A stretch of 64,000 nucleotides of DNA from Bradyrhizobium zhanjiangense. GTDB taxonomy: Bacteria; Pseudomonadota; Alphaproteobacteria; Rhizobiales; Xanthobacteraceae. The notes beneath the pieces were generated by a model. It was not told the origin of the DNA and ran no database searches. It was given only the letters and a program-made list of their open reading frames with translations. The position numbers and the translations under genes are program-made. Shown here piece after piece: positions 49,620-58,396 of the stretch; the stretch's first letter is position 1; each line of letters begins with the position of its first letter. The DNA lies in contig NZ_CP022221.1 of assembly GCF_004114935.1 (NCBI RefSeq), positions 5,539,001 to 5,603,000 of the forward strand, read 5' to 3'.

Positions 49620-50225
49620 TCAGGCGGCACGATTGCCGTACATGCTGGAGATGATCTTCCAGCAGGTCGAGTTGAAGCTGAGCAGGGCCCGGCCGGCCGT
49701 GAACGGCGAGGCCGCGAGATCGGCAAGCTCCGCCTCGGGCGTCTTGGCGAGATCGATCGTCCCGGTCGATTCGCCGTGGCGGAAAGCCAGATGCGCGCCG
49801 AACTTTCTGGCGAGCGCCCGCATGGCGTGGTTCTCGGCGCCGGTGGTGACGCGAAGGCGCTTATAGCCCTTCCAGCGCGCCTCCGCGATCAGACGGCGGA
49901 ACAGCACGGTTCCGACGCCCTGACGGCGCGCGGAGGCCTCCACACTGAAGGCGACCTCGGGCAGCGAATCATCCTCCGGCGGATGCAACTCGGCCGCACC
50001 GCGGACCACGCCATCGACGATGTAGGCGACGATCACGGTGCCGTCTTCGGCGCAGCGGGCGGCGTAACGCTCGATGAAGCTGTCGTCGAGAAAACCGTTG
50101 AAACGGTCGTGCCGGCTTCCGGCATCAAGCCTCAGCAGGTGATCGCGCAGAAGCGGCAATTCTTCCTGCTGGATCAGGGTCCGCACGTAGCCCGGAGCGG
50201 TGCGGACGGTCTCTTCAAGTACCAC
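49620..50225 (-). CDS. GNAT family acetyltransferase
   Basis: A 201-residue GNAT protein. The acetyl-CoA motif is ARRQGVGTVLFRRLIAEA (about 98-115), preceded by PEVAFSVEA and followed by YKRLRVTTGAENHAMRALARKFGA, typical of the fold. The start GTG at 50225 has GAGGAG nine bases upstream. The C-terminal region (about 165-200) is an extra helical tail. Substrate unknown. It is transcribed toward the terminator at 49585. Confidence 0.88.
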   Translation of the reverse strand: MVLEETVRTAPGYVRTLIQQEELPLLRDHLLRLDAGSRHDRFNGFLDDSFIERYAARCAEDGTVIVAYIVDGVVRGAAELHPPEDDSLPEVAFSVEASARRQGVGTVLFRRLIAEARWKGYKRLRVTTGAENHAMRALARKFGAHLAFRHGESTGTIDLAKTPEAELADLAASPFTAGRALLSFNSTCWKIISSMYGNRAA

Positions 50226-50376
50226 GTCAAAACTCCTCTTGGTGTCCCTCGAGGAGGCGTTCGAATCCCTAGGCCGCCTATATTGTGCATCGCAGCAAGC
50301 TTTTCAAGACGGGAGCCTGCCCAAGTAAGCGGCACCAGACGCGATTATTTCGTTAACAAAATCAAGGCCCCCCGTT

Positions 50377-50778
50377 TCATACGAGGATGAGCTGCGTCTG
50401 GGTCACGATGGCCACCAGCTTGCCGTCCTCGGTTTCCAGCCGGGTGGTCCAGACCTGGGTCCGCCGGCCCCGGTGGACTGGGGTGGCGGTGGCGATGACC
50501 GTGGTTCCTTCCTTGGCCCCACCGATGAAGTTGGTCTTGCTCTCCAGCGTCGTGGTGCCTTTGGCATCGTCCGGCAGGTTGATCACGGTCGCCGCCGCTC
50601 CGACGGAATCGGCCAGCGCCATCAACGCGCCGCCATGGATGGTGTGATGAAGCGTGCAGAGGTCGGGCCGGACCGTCATCCGCGCCACCACGCGATCTTT
50701 CTCGGCCTCGACGAACTCGACGCCTTTGAGCTCGGCGAACGGCATCTTCATCACTTTAAGTTTCTCGAGCGGCGTCAT
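50377..50778 (-). CDS. PaaI-type hotdog thioesterase
   Basis: A 133-residue hotdog-fold protein. HTIHGGALMALADSVGAAA (about 45-63) is the PaaI-type thioesterase motif with the catalytic aspartate in ALADS; the final VTQTQLIL strand closes the fold. It hydrolyses acyl-CoA thioesters, often phenylacetyl-CoA type in the namesake family. ATG 50778 is preferred, with GGAG upstream, to TTG at 50793. Substrate unknown. Confidence 0.88.
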   Translation of the reverse strand: MTPLEKLKVMKMPFAELKGVEFVEAEKDRVVARMTVRPDLCTLHHTIHGGALMALADSVGAAATVINLPDDAKGTTTLESKTNFIGGAKEGTTVIATATPVHRGRRTQVWTTRLETEDGKLVAIVTQTQLILV

Positions 50779-50896
50779 CGGATCTGCTCCCAATTCATTG
50801 TTGTCTCAGCGTGAATTGCTTCGCGCGGCAAAGCAATGACGTCCGAGGTAATAGGCGGGCTGACATCGGCGCAGACATTGTGCATAGGCTCTTCGC

Positions 50897-51685
50897 ATGC
50901 GCCACTTCCCACCCCACCGCATCGTCTGCCTGACCGAGGAGACGGTCGAAACGCTCTATCTGCTCGGCGAGCAAGACCGCATCGTCGGCGTCTCCGGCTA
51001 CGCCGTGCGCCCGCCCCAGGTGCGACGCGAGAAGCCGCGGGTGTCGGCGTTCGTCTCGGCCGACATCCCGAAGATCCTGGCGCTGGAACCGGAGCTGGTA
51101 CTGGCCTTTTCCGATCTGCAGGCCGGCATCGTCGCAGATCTCGTCCGCGCCGGTGTCGACGTCCATGTCTTCAACCAGCGCGACATCGCCGGAATCTTAG
51201 CGATGATCCGCACCCTCGGTGCGCTGGTCGGTGCGGCCGAGCGCGCGGAAGACCTCGCGCAAGGTTTCGAGCGGCGCCTCGCCGCGATCGCGGCAACGCC
51301 CCGCCCCTCGCCGCGACCAAGAATCTATTTCGAGGAGTGGGACGATCCGCTGATCTCGGGCATCGGCTGGGTCTCCGAGCTGATCGAAATCGCCGGTGGC
51401 GCGGATGTGTTCCCGGAGCTGCGGTCGCGGCAGGCCGCAAAGGACCGCATCGTCTCGGCGGAAATGGTGCGCGAGGCAGCGCCGGATGTGATCCTCGCGT
51501 CGTGGTGCGGCAAGAAGGTCGTCCCTGCCCGTATCCGCGCGCGCGACGGCTGGAGTGCGATTCCGGCGGTGCGCGATGATCGTATCGTCGAGATCAAGTC
51601 GACGATCATCTTGCAGCCAGGACCGGCGGCGCTGACGGATGGGCTCGATGCGATCCTGCAGGCGCTGTGGGGCGAGCGAAAATAG
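50897..51685 (+). CDS. BtuF-like cobalamin/siderophore-binding protein without signal peptide
   Basis: A 262-residue protein with the BtuF/FepB periplasmic-binding fold: RIVCLTEETVETLYLLGEQDRIVGVSGY, SADIPKILALEPELVLAFSDLQAGIV, RPRIYFEEWDDPLISGIGWVSELIEIAGG and RDDRIVEIKSTIILQPGPA. There is no signal peptide and it has no ABC partner genes nearby. Such stand-alone cytoplasmic members are annotated as cobalamin-binding proteins and have an unproven role. Repeat R4 copy B lies downstream, convergent with kynU. Confidence 0.8.
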   Translation: MRHFPPHRIVCLTEETVETLYLLGEQDRIVGVSGYAVRPPQVRREKPRVSAFVSADIPKILALEPELVLAFSDLQAGIVADLVRAGVDVHVFNQRDIAGILAMIRTLGALVGAAERAEDLAQGFERRLAAIAATPRPSPRPRIYFEEWDDPLISGIGWVSELIEIAGGADVFPELRSRQAAKDRIVSAEMVREAAPDVILASWCGKKVVPARIRARDGWSAIPAVRDDRIVEIKSTIILQPGPAALTDGLDAILQALWGERK

Positions 51686-51703
51686 CCTGACTGCACACAC
51701 TCT

Positions 51704-51841
51704 TGTGTCCCGGACGCGCTGCAACGCCTCAGCGTTGCTGCGCTGAGCCGGGACCCATCTTGCGATGGATTTCGGTGCGGCGTGGGCCCCGGCTCTGCAG
51801 CGCACCGCTGAAGAAGCGCTGCTCTGCGTCCGGGGCACGAG
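51704..51841. repeat. Intergenic repeat R4 (copy B)
   Basis: A 138-base element between convergent genes, reading TGTCCCGGACGCGCTGC at one end and GCGTCCGGGGCACGAG at the other: inverted ends of 12 bases with one mismatch. It is the opposite-orientation relative of the element at 20941-21076, sharing AGCCGGGACCCATC and GGGCCCCGGCTCTGCAGCGCA. Confidence 0.8.
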
Positions 51842-51848
51842 ACCTTCC

Positions 51849-53057
51849 TCACGTCACGGCGTTCACGACCTGGTATTCCGGCCGGCGCCACACATCGCCC
51901 GCGATTACCTCCTCGATGATCTCGGCGGCGCGGACGATCTCATCCTCCCCGATATAGAGCGGCGTGATCCCGAACCGCATGATATCTGGTGCACGGAAAT
52001 CACCGATGACGCCGCGGGCAATTAGCGCCTGCATGGCGGCGTAGCCGCCGCCGAAGGCGAAGGAGATTTGCGAGCCTCGATGCTCATGCGCGCGCGGGGT
52101 CACCAGCTTAAGGGATGGGCAGCGACGCTCGACTTCGGCGATCAGGAGATCACCGAGCGCCAGCGAACGTGCACGGACCTCGGCGATATCGATCCTGTCC
52201 CAGATGTCGAGCGAGGCCTCCAGCGCCGCCATCGCCAGCACCGGCGGTGTTCCGACACGCATGCGCTCGACGCCGCCCGCGGCTGCATAGGCAAGCTCGA
52301 ACGCAAACGGCTTGGCATGGCCCATCCATCCCGACAGAGCGGCGCGAGCATTGTTTGCGTGGCGCGGCGCGACGTAGAGAAAGGCCGGCGCGCCAGGGCC
52401 GGCGTTGAGATATTTGTAGGTACAGCCCGCAGCAAAATCTGCTCCGCAACCGGAGAGATCGACCGGCAGCGCACCGGCGGAATGGGCAAGATCCCAGACG
52501 GTTACGATGCCGAGCGCATGCGCTTTCGCGGTCAGCTTCGCCATGTCGTGGCGACGGCCGGTACGGTAGTCGACCTCGGTGATGTAGAGCACCGCGATCT
52601 CCTCCGACAGCGCGGGCTCGATCTCCTCCGGCGCCACCAGACGCAATCGATGGCCGCGCCCGAGCGTTTCGATCAGGCCTTCGGCCATGTAGAGGTCGGT
52701 CGGGAAATTGCCGGTGTCCGACAGGATCACCTTGCGCGAGGCATTCATATCGATCGCGGCCGCGAGTGCCTGGTAAACCTTGAGCGATAACGTGTCTCCG
52801 ACCATCACCGAGCCGGCTTCCGCGCCGATCAGTCGCGCAATGCGATCGCCGACATGACGCGGTTGGGCATACCAACCTGCGGTGTTCCAGGCACGGATCA
52901 GCTCGTTGCCCCACTCGGCCGTGATGACGCGATTGACGCGCTCGGCAACGCCAAGCGGCAGCGCGCCGAGCGAATTGCCGTCGAGATAAATCACGCCCTC
53001 GGGCAGATGGAACAAAGCCTTGGTGTCGTCATAGACGCGAAGCTTGGTCATCGACAT
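51849..53057 (-). CDS. kynU: Kynureninase
   Basis: A 402-residue PLP enzyme cleaving kynurenine to anthranilate and alanine. DGNSLGALP (26-34) is the family start, VWDLAHSAGALP contains D189 and H192, and TYKYLNAGPGAPAF holds the PLP lysine K215. All typical segments are present. The start at 53057 lies 3 bases after the stop of the upstream kynA gene, so both are co-transcribed. Part of a three-gene tryptophan-to-anthranilate pathway with the dioxygenase (53060) and formamidase-like hydrolase (53935). Confidence 0.96.
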   Translation of the reverse strand: MSMTKLRVYDDTKALFHLPEGVIYLDGNSLGALPLGVAERVNRVITAEWGNELIRAWNTAGWYAQPRHVGDRIARLIGAEAGSVMVGDTLSLKVYQALAAAIDMNASRKVILSDTGNFPTDLYMAEGLIETLGRGHRLRLVAPEEIEPALSEEIAVLYITEVDYRTGRRHDMAKLTAKAHALGIVTVWDLAHSAGALPVDLSGCGADFAAGCTYKYLNAGPGAPAFLYVAPRHANNARAALSGWMGHAKPFAFELAYAAAGGVERMRVGTPPVLAMAALEASLDIWDRIDIAEVRARSLALGDLLIAEVERRCPSLKLVTPRAHEHRGSQISFAFGGGYAAMQALIARGVIGDFRAPDIMRFGITPLYIGEDEIVRAAEIIEEVIAGDVWRRPEYQVVNAVT

Positions 53058-53059
53058 CT

Positions 53060-53899
53060 CTACAGAATCGTACGCACGCGCCAGAGCTCGGGGAACAGCT
53101 CGATCTCCAGCATCCGTTTGAGATAGCTGACGCCGCCGGTACCACCGGTGCCGCGCTTGAAGCCGATGACGCGCTCGACCGTCGTCACATGGTTGAAGCG
53201 CCAGCGGCGGAAATAGTCTTCGAAATCGACCAGCTTCTCGGCGAGCTCGTAGAGCATCCAGTGCGTCTCCGGCGCCTCGTAGACGATACGCCAGGCCTGG
53301 AGCACGCCTTCGTTGAAGCTGTGGGTTTCGCGGACGTCGCGGGCCAGCACAGGCGCAGGCATCTTGAGCCCGTTGCGGTCGGCGAGCCGCAGCACCTCGT
53401 CATAGAGGCTTGGCGTCGCGAGCTCGGCTTCGAGCAGCTTCGTCGTCTCCGCATCGTGCGCGTGCGGCTTGAGCATGGCGTGGTTGCGGTTGCCGAGCAG
53501 GAATTCGATCAGCCTGTATTGACGCGACTGGAAGCCCGAGGACTGCCCGAGTTGCGAGCGGAAGCGCGTATACTCGCTCGGCGTCATCGTCCGCAGCACG
53601 TCCCAGGCGCCGTTGAGCTGCTCGAAGATGCGCGACACCCGCGCCAGCATCTTCATGGCCGGCTGCACCTCGTCCCTGGCGATCGCGCGGCGCGCGGCGC
53701 TGAGCTCGTGGATAGCAAGGCGCATCCACAGCTCCGTGGTCTGATGCTGGATGATGAACAGCATCTCGTCATGCGCTTCCGAGAGCGGATGCTGCGCCCC
53801 GAGGATCGCATCCAGCGCCAGGTAGTTGCCATAGGACATGCGCCGGGCGAAATCCGTCTCGGCGCCTTCGCTTGCAGGATCGTAATCGCTGGACGTCAT
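53060..53899 (-). CDS. kynA: Tryptophan 2,3-dioxygenase
   Basis: A 279-residue heme dioxygenase that opens the indole ring of tryptophan to N-formylkynurenine, the first step of the kynurenine route. Family signatures are [18 protein letters not shown] (21-38), [19 protein letters not shown] (48-66), [18 protein letters not shown] and [29 protein letters not shown], which carries the heme-ligand histidine. The order in the cluster is formamidase, dioxygenase, kynureninase, read leftward. Length and motifs are normal. Confidence 0.97.
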   Translation of the reverse strand: MTSSDYDPASEGAETDFARRMSYGNYLALDAILGAQHPLSEAHDEMLFIIQHQTTELWMRLAIHELSAARRAIARDEVQPAMKMLARVSRIFEQLNGAWDVLRTMTPSEYTRFRSQLGQSSGFQSRQYRLIEFLLGNRNHAMLKPHAHDAETTKLLEAELATPSLYDEVLRLADRNGLKMPAPVLARDVRETHSFNEGVLQAWRIVYEAPETHWMLYELAEKLVDFEDYFRRWRFNHVTTVERVIGFKRGTGGTGGVSYLKRMLEIELFPELWRVRTIL

Positions 53900-53934
53900 T
53901 GACAGGCCCTCTCGATCGATCGTCCCTCGCCTCG

Positions 53935-54744
53935 TCAGTCGAGGCCGATCAGGCGCGCGGTGATCTGCGACGACGGATCCTTCAGCCCGTCGATCACGGT
54001 AAAATGGTTGAGGCCGGGATCGATCACGAGGTGCGTCGGCACGTCGAAACCGGTCCAGACATTGGCCATCAGGTCGGATTGGCGAATGAATTCAGGGCGC
54101 TCGTTGCCGCCGACCCAAGCCGTCACCGGCGAATGCCCCCGTGGCAGATGCAGCGCCGCGCTCTCGAGCGCCGCCTCCTCCATGGTCATGTGCAGCGTCT
54201 CGTTCATCTTTGTCTTCAAGAGCGGCCGCAGATCGTGCAGGCCGCTGATCGAGAGGGTACCGGCGACGCGATCGTAGACGGCGGGCTCGAGCCGGCTGTC
54301 GTCGCACAGCATGCGCGTGACGAGGTGGCCGCCGGCGGAATGACCGGCGAGCCGGATCGGCCCCGCCACCAGCGAGGCCGCCTTGGCGATCGCGGCGGTG
54401 ATTTCCGCGGTGATGTCGGAGATGCGCGCAGCCGGCGTCAGCGTGTAACTCGGCAGCGCCACGGTCCAGCCATGATGCCGTGCGCCCTCGGCCAAATCGC
54501 TCCAGGCCGACTTGTCGAAGCGCATCCAGTAGCCGCCATGGACGAACACGACGAGGCCCTTGCTGTCGCCGTCGGGCAGGATCAGGTCGAGGCGCTGCCG
54601 CTCACCGGCGCCATAGGCGACGTCGGGACGAAAATCCTTCAACCCCGCACGGTAAGCCGCCGCCCGCTCGGCCCACAGCACCGGCATTTTGTCCGAGCCC
54701 GGGATATGGGCCGAATTGGCATAAGCATCATCCCAATCGCGCAT
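53935..54744 (-). CDS. Alpha/beta hydrolase, kynurenine formamidase candidate
   Basis: A 269-residue serine hydrolase. [11 protein letters not shown] is the oxyanion motif with a tyrosine-tryptophan pair, [14 protein letters not shown] the nucleophile elbow (HSAGG) and [13 protein letters not shown] the histidine end. HGGYW is typical of the eukaryotic-type arylformamidases (AFMID), different from the metal-dependent bacterial KynB. Its place before kynA and kynU makes it the likely enzyme for N-formylkynurenine hydrolysis. The ATG at 54744 has GAGG seven bases upstream; longer starts have no support. Inferred from context, not proven. Confidence 0.85.
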   Translation of the reverse strand: MRDWDDAYANSAHIPGSDKMPVLWAERAAAYRAGLKDFRPDVAYGAGERQRLDLILPDGDSKGLVVFVHGGYWMRFDKSAWSDLAEGARHHGWTVALPSYTLTPAARISDITAEITAAIAKAASLVAGPIRLAGHSAGGHLVTRMLCDDSRLEPAVYDRVAGTLSISGLHDLRPLLKTKMNETLHMTMEEAALESAALHLPRGHSPVTAWVGGNERPEFIRQSDLMANVWTGFDVPTHLVIDPGLNHFTVIDGLKDPSSQITARLIGLD

Positions 54745-54884
54745 CGTGATTTCCTCGGCGGACTCAGGCCCTGCGAGCCGGACGCCAGTCTGCCACCGGC
54801 AAGGCCGCCATCCTAGCTTTATTTTAAGCTTAAAGGATGTGTCTGCGCGTATTTCGGACAACAGATCCTGCCCCAACCGGAGCG

Positions 54885-54975
54885 CGTAGGGTGGGCAAAG
54901 CGATGCGTGCCCACCATTCGTTCGGAATTGAGGATGGATGGTGGCACGGCGCAAGGGCGCCTTTGCCCACCCTTG
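54885..54975. repeat. Palindromic intergenic repeat R2 (second copy)
   Basis: Another R2 element: GTAGGGTGGGCAAAGCGA at the left and GGCGCCTTTGCCCACCC at the right, inverted. It is related to 7864-7957 but differs in the spacer. It sits upstream of the IS110 element. Confidence 0.7.
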
Positions 54976-55017
54976 TAATAGCGCAATCAGATATTGTCGG
55001 CGTGTTCCGTGAGGAAT

Positions 55018-55048
55018 GGCCTGCCGCGGCTGCAACCCGCGGCAGGCC
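55018..55048 (+). ncRNA. Strong hairpin in the IS110 leader (bridge RNA candidate)
   Basis: GGCCTGCCGCGG and CCGCGGCAGGCC form a perfect 12-bp stem with a 7-base loop, about 130 bases before the transposase ATG. The IS110 family is known to encode a structured bridge RNA in a non-coding end. Whether this stem belongs to it, or is just another palindrome, is not decided. Confidence 0.4.
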
Positions 55049-55179
55049 GCTGGCGATCGGATCGCGCCCACCCTGAGCAGTTTGTGGCTGCCCCGTAGCA
55101 GGATCGCGCCAGCACCTTCATCGGACCCGGATGGTTGCCGGAACAATCAGGTTCGCTTCACAAGGCAGGGTCGACGAAG

Positions 55180-56133
55180 ATGGCACAGACTAGCACGACG
55201 ACAGCGGGAATCGATACGTCCAAGGCGAAGCTCGACATTGTAGTTCATGGTCGAGACGAGGGTTGGGAGGTCGCCAACGACCTTCCCGGTTGGCGGAAGC
55301 TGGTGCAACTGCTGACCAAAGCTGGCGTCAAGCGAGTCGGGATCGAAGCGACCGGCGGTTACGAGCGTGGGGTAGTGGAGCATTTGCGTGCGGCCGGCGT
55401 CATCGTGCTGGTGCTGCAGCCGATCCAGGTCAAGGCGTTCGGCCGCTCCCGATTGCGTCGCGCCAAGAACGATACGCTGGATGCCGCGCTGATTGCTGCC
55501 TGCGCGGCATCGCTCGAAGAGGTGAGGAGTGCGCCGGATCCGCGCTTGGCGGAGCTCGCCGAGCAGCTCACCTTCCTCGAGCAGATCGAGGACGACATCA
55601 AGCGCTTCAAGACCCGGCTCGAGCATCTCGAGAAGCCTCGGCTACGCCGCATCGTGCTGGATGACATTGCCCGGTTGAAGGCAAGGCGGCTCTCCCAAAT
55701 CCGTCACCTCGCCAAGCAACTACGCGCTCACCACGATCTCGCTGTCCGCCTTGACCTCGTGATGAGCATTCCCGGGATCGGTGAGCGCACGGCACTGGCC
55801 CTCCTGGTCCGCATGCCTGAACTCGGCCGTGTCAGCCGGGAGGAAGTCGCAGCCCTTGCCGGGCTGGCTCCCTTCGACAACGATAGCGGGCAGTACAAGG
55901 GCCAACGCCGTATCGCCGGCGGCCGCGCTCGCCTGCGTCGCTCTCTGTTTGCGGCAGCCCTGCCTGCGGCCTTCCGCTGGAATAAGGCCGTCATGGCCCT
56001 CTATGCCCGCCTGACTGCGGCCGGAAAGGCTCACAATGCCGCTCTCATCGCATGCGCGCGCAAGCTGCTCATCTATGCCAACACCGTCGTGCAACGCGGA
56101 ACGCCGTGGACTGAAAAACTCCTCGGCGTTTAA
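55180..56133 (+). CDS. IS110-family transposase
   Basis: A 317-residue DEDD-type recombinase. The N-terminal RuvC-like domain starts GIDTSKAKLDIVVHG (D12) and includes GIEATGGYERGVVEHLRAAG and RSRLRRAKNDTLDAALIA. The C-terminal transposase_20 domain has SIPGIGERTALALLVRMPEL and LAGLAPFDNDSGQYKGQRRI, with a final ARLRRSLFAAALPA helix. Length fits a complete enzyme. ATG 55180 is preferred to a frame from 55135. No frameshift is seen, so it may be active. Confidence 0.92.
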   Translation: MAQTSTTTAGIDTSKAKLDIVVHGRDEGWEVANDLPGWRKLVQLLTKAGVKRVGIEATGGYERGVVEHLRAAGVIVLVLQPIQVKAFGRSRLRRAKNDTLDAALIAACAASLEEVRSAPDPRLAELAEQLTFLEQIEDDIKRFKTRLEHLEKPRLRRIVLDDIARLKARRLSQIRHLAKQLRAHHDLAVRLDLVMSIPGIGERTALALLVRMPELGRVSREEVAALAGLAPFDNDSGQYKGQRRIAGGRARLRRSLFAAALPAAFRWNKAVMALYARLTAAGKAHNAALIACARKLLIYANTVVQRGTPWTEKLLGV

Positions 56134-56156
56134 TGGTTGCTACGGGCCCTCCTCCC

Positions 56157-56240
56157 GTCATTGCGAGCGCAGCGAAGCAATCCAGAGTCTTTACGCGGAG
56201 GGATTCTGGATTGCTTCGTCGCTTCGCTCCTCGCAATGAC
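56157..56240. repeat. Palindromic intergenic repeat R5
   Basis: An 84-base near-perfect palindrome: GTCATTGCGAGCGCAGCGAA and the inverse GCTCCTCGCAATGAC, with CAATCCAG and CTGGATTG inside. It lies between the convergent IS110 transposase and the M20 peptidase gene. Its type is common in Bradyrhizobium intergenic regions (memory). Confidence 0.8.
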
Positions 56241-56265
56241 AGCGGAGAGAGCAAAGCCCGGTTGC

Positions 56266-57543
56266 TTACGCCTTCTCCACTCCGCACCACTCCGCGATGA
56301 ACAGCGCCATCGCCTTGGTCGTCTTCTTCAGCGACTCCAGGTCGACGAACTCATTGAAGCCGTGCATCTCGCCGCCGCTCGCGCCGAAGCACAGGCTCGG
56401 GATGCCGTGATTGAGGCCGTAGAAGCGGGTATCGGTGAGCGCGGTGAACACGAGGTCCTCGACTGCGCCACCGTAGACCTTATTGAAGGCCTTGCCGAAC
56501 GCGGCCTCGGGCGCGGCGGCGTCGGTCAGTTCATACCCCTCCGACAGGAAGCCCGACCATTCGACCTCCGGTGGATTGTTGGCGAGGAAGCGGTGGTTGC
56601 GCGCAGCGGCCGCGACGCAAGCCACAATCTCCTTCTGGTGATCGGCGATCGACCAGCCCGGCAACACGGCAATCCGGCAGTCGACGTCGCACCAGGCCGG
56701 CACGCTGGAAGCCCAGTCGCCGCCCATGATGATGCCAGGGTTGAAATTGATGGGATGGTTGAGCGTCTTGAAATGGCGATCGGCTTTCGCGCGCTCGTTC
56801 CACTCGTTCTCGAGCTTTTGCAGGGCCTGGATCAAATGATAGGCCGCCATGATCGCATTCGCCCCGGAGCCAGCAAAGGCGACATGGGTCGGGTGGCCTT
56901 TTACGCGCAGCCGAAACCAGATCACGCCGACCTGCGAACGCACCATCTTGCCGCCGGTCGGCTCCGGGATGAAGCAGGCATCGGCGCGGTAGCCGCGCTG
57001 AAGCGTCGACAGCGCGCCGACGCCGGTGCTCTCTTCCTCGATCACCGATTGGAAGTGGATCCGCGCCGTCGGCTTGAAACCCGCGGCGCTGATCGCATCC
57101 AGCGCATAGAGCGCACCGATCGTGCCCGACTTCATGTCGCAGGCGCCACGGCCGAACATCTTGCCGTCCTTGATGACGGGTGAGAAGGGCGGCGTGTCCC
57201 ACAAATCCAGCGGCCCTGCGGGCACCACATCACAGTGGCCCTGGAGGATCAGCGATTTTCCAACGTTGGTTTGCGGACGGTAGGTGCCCACCACTGAACG
57301 CGCTTTCGAAAAATCATGCTCGATCGGGCCGAAGCCGCGCAGATCCTTGAGGTCGTCGACATTGATGTGCCAGTCGTCGACCTCATAGCCGCGTTCGCGC
57401 AGGAGGTCGCCGATCATGTCCTGGCATGGTCCCTCCGCTCCGCGGGTCGAGGGGATCGCGACGAAATCACGTGTGGTCGCAAGCTGGGCTTCGAAGCTGG
57501 CGTCGACGGCGTCAACAATCCTCTGTTGCGTTTCGGCATTCAT
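56266..57543 (-). CDS. M20 family deacylase (ArgE/DapE type)
   Basis: A 425-residue zinc-dependent amidohydrolase. LQGHCDVVPAG is the first metal motif, FGRGACDMKSG the second with the aspartate bridging the zincs, and VIEEESTGVGAL the glutamate pair. FIPEPTGG and SLCFGASGGEMHGFNEFV complete the pattern of the acetylornithine deacetylase/succinyl-diaminopimelate desuccinylase group. The start ATG 57543 has GGAG eight bases upstream. Substrate could be N-acetyl-ornithine or a related N-acyl amino acid. It stands alone. Confidence 0.9.
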   Translation of the reverse strand: MNAETQQRIVDAVDASFEAQLATTRDFVAIPSTRGAEGPCQDMIGDLLRERGYEVDDWHINVDDLKDLRGFGPIEHDFSKARSVVGTYRPQTNVGKSLILQGHCDVVPAGPLDLWDTPPFSPVIKDGKMFGRGACDMKSGTIGALYALDAISAAGFKPTARIHFQSVIEEESTGVGALSTLQRGYRADACFIPEPTGGKMVRSQVGVIWFRLRVKGHPTHVAFAGSGANAIMAAYHLIQALQKLENEWNERAKADRHFKTLNHPINFNPGIIMGGDWASSVPAWCDVDCRIAVLPGWSIADHQKEIVACVAAAARNHRFLANNPPEVEWSGFLSEGYELTDAAAPEAAFGKAFNKVYGGAVEDLVFTALTDTRFYGLNHGIPSLCFGASGGEMHGFNEFVDLESLKKTTKAMALFIAEWCGVEKA

Positions 57544-57597
57544 CAGGCAACTCCAATCGGGCATTCAGATCATCGATGGAGCGCAAGCTAGCCGATT

Positions 57598-58323
57598 TCA
57601 GCCGTTCGGGTACTCTACAAAATAAGCATCCCGCAATGCATCGTCGAGCAGCCGGCCTTCGAAGTAGCCATTCAAACCCGCGGGCCGGCTGACGCCGTCG
57701 AGCAGGCGCGGACACGGCTCGGGCGCGCCGAGCACCGTGCGGACTGGGATGCGCTCGGCATAGATCGGCAGTTCGTAATCCTCATCGTCATCGGCCACGC
57801 CCTTGGCCCGGATCTTGGCCGAGGCCTCCTCGATCTCCATCGCGATGAAGGAGGTCGCCTTGGTCTCCTGCGCGGTGCTCTGACGCAGGCTCGCGGTGCG
57901 GCCCGGGAAGAAGCGGTCGACCATCGCGATCACCGCGCGCTCCTTCTCCTCGGCGTCGGTGACGAGATAGGCGGTGCCGAACGCCATCACCGCGCGGTAA
58001 TCGGCGGAGTGGTTGAAGCCGCAGCGCGCCAGCACGAGACTGTCGAGATGGGCGACCGTCAGGCAGACGCGCTCGCCCCTGGTCTGGTTGCGCAGCATGC
58101 GGCTGGCGCTGCTCCCATGCCAGTACAGCTTCGTGCCTTCGCGCCAGAAGAAGGTTGGCGTGCAATAGGGCTGGCCGTCGATCACGTAGGACACGTGGCA
58201 AAGCATCGAGGAATCCAGGATGCGGTGAACGGTCGCGTGGTCGTAGAAGCCGCGATCGTGACGGCGCTTCACCTGGTTGCGCGCTGACGTCGGATAGGAA
58301 TTTGAATTTTCAACCTGGCTCAC
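57598..58323 (-). CDS. Pyridoxamine 5'-phosphate oxidase-like flavoprotein
   Basis: A 241-residue split-barrel flavoprotein. The core is HVSYVIDGQPYCTPTFFWREGTKLYWHGSSASRMLR, a heme/FMN-type split barrel typical of the PNPOx-like group, followed by RCGFNHSADYRAVMAFGTAYLV. The GTG at 58323 is chosen with GAGG seven bases upstream; a longer frame would run into the divergent promoter. It is divergent from a MocR-type regulator with a palindrome between them, so it is probably the target of that regulator. Cofactor-handling or reductase activity likely. Confidence 0.85.
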   Translation of the reverse strand: MSQVENSNSYPTSARNQVKRRHDRGFYDHATVHRILDSSMLCHVSYVIDGQPYCTPTFFWREGTKLYWHGSSASRMLRNQTRGERVCLTVAHLDSLVLARCGFNHSADYRAVMAFGTAYLVTDAEEKERAVIAMVDRFFPGRTASLRQSTAQETKATSFIAMEIEEASAKIRAKGVADDDEDYELPIYAERIPVRTVLGAPEPCPRLLDGVSRPAGLNGYFEGRLLDDALRDAYFVEYPNG

Positions 58324-58336
58324 GGCCGCACCTCGG

Positions 58337-58351
58337 GGATTGGAGCAATCC
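58337..58351. promoter_or_regulatory. Candidate MocR operator
   Basis: GGATTG-GAG-CAATCC is a perfect 6-bp inverted repeat with a 3-base centre, in the 73 bases between the divergent PNPOx-like and MocR genes. Its place suits a shared operator; MocR regulators often bind direct repeats, so the fit is only fair. Confidence 0.45.
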
Positions 58352-58396
58352 AGAATAGTTGTAGCTGCCGATTTGGTCTGCGATAGTGCCAATTCC

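Larger units (their letters stand above)
54745..55179. other. Gap with repeat R2' and the IS110 leader
   Basis: About 435 bases between the formamidase gene and the IS110 transposase. It holds repeat R2 copy two, the 12-bp perfect hairpin at 55018 and the leader of the transposase. No gene is seen. Confidence 0.5.
54985..56156 (+). mobile_element. IS110-family insertion sequence (approximate extent)
   Basis: The transposase gene 55180-56133 plus a non-coding leader of about 195 bases. The ends are not defined: IS110-family elements lack terminal inverted repeats and target duplications, so boundaries need comparison with other copies. The extent given covers leader and gene. The palindrome R5 starts 24 bases after the transposase stop. 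Confidence 0.6.
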
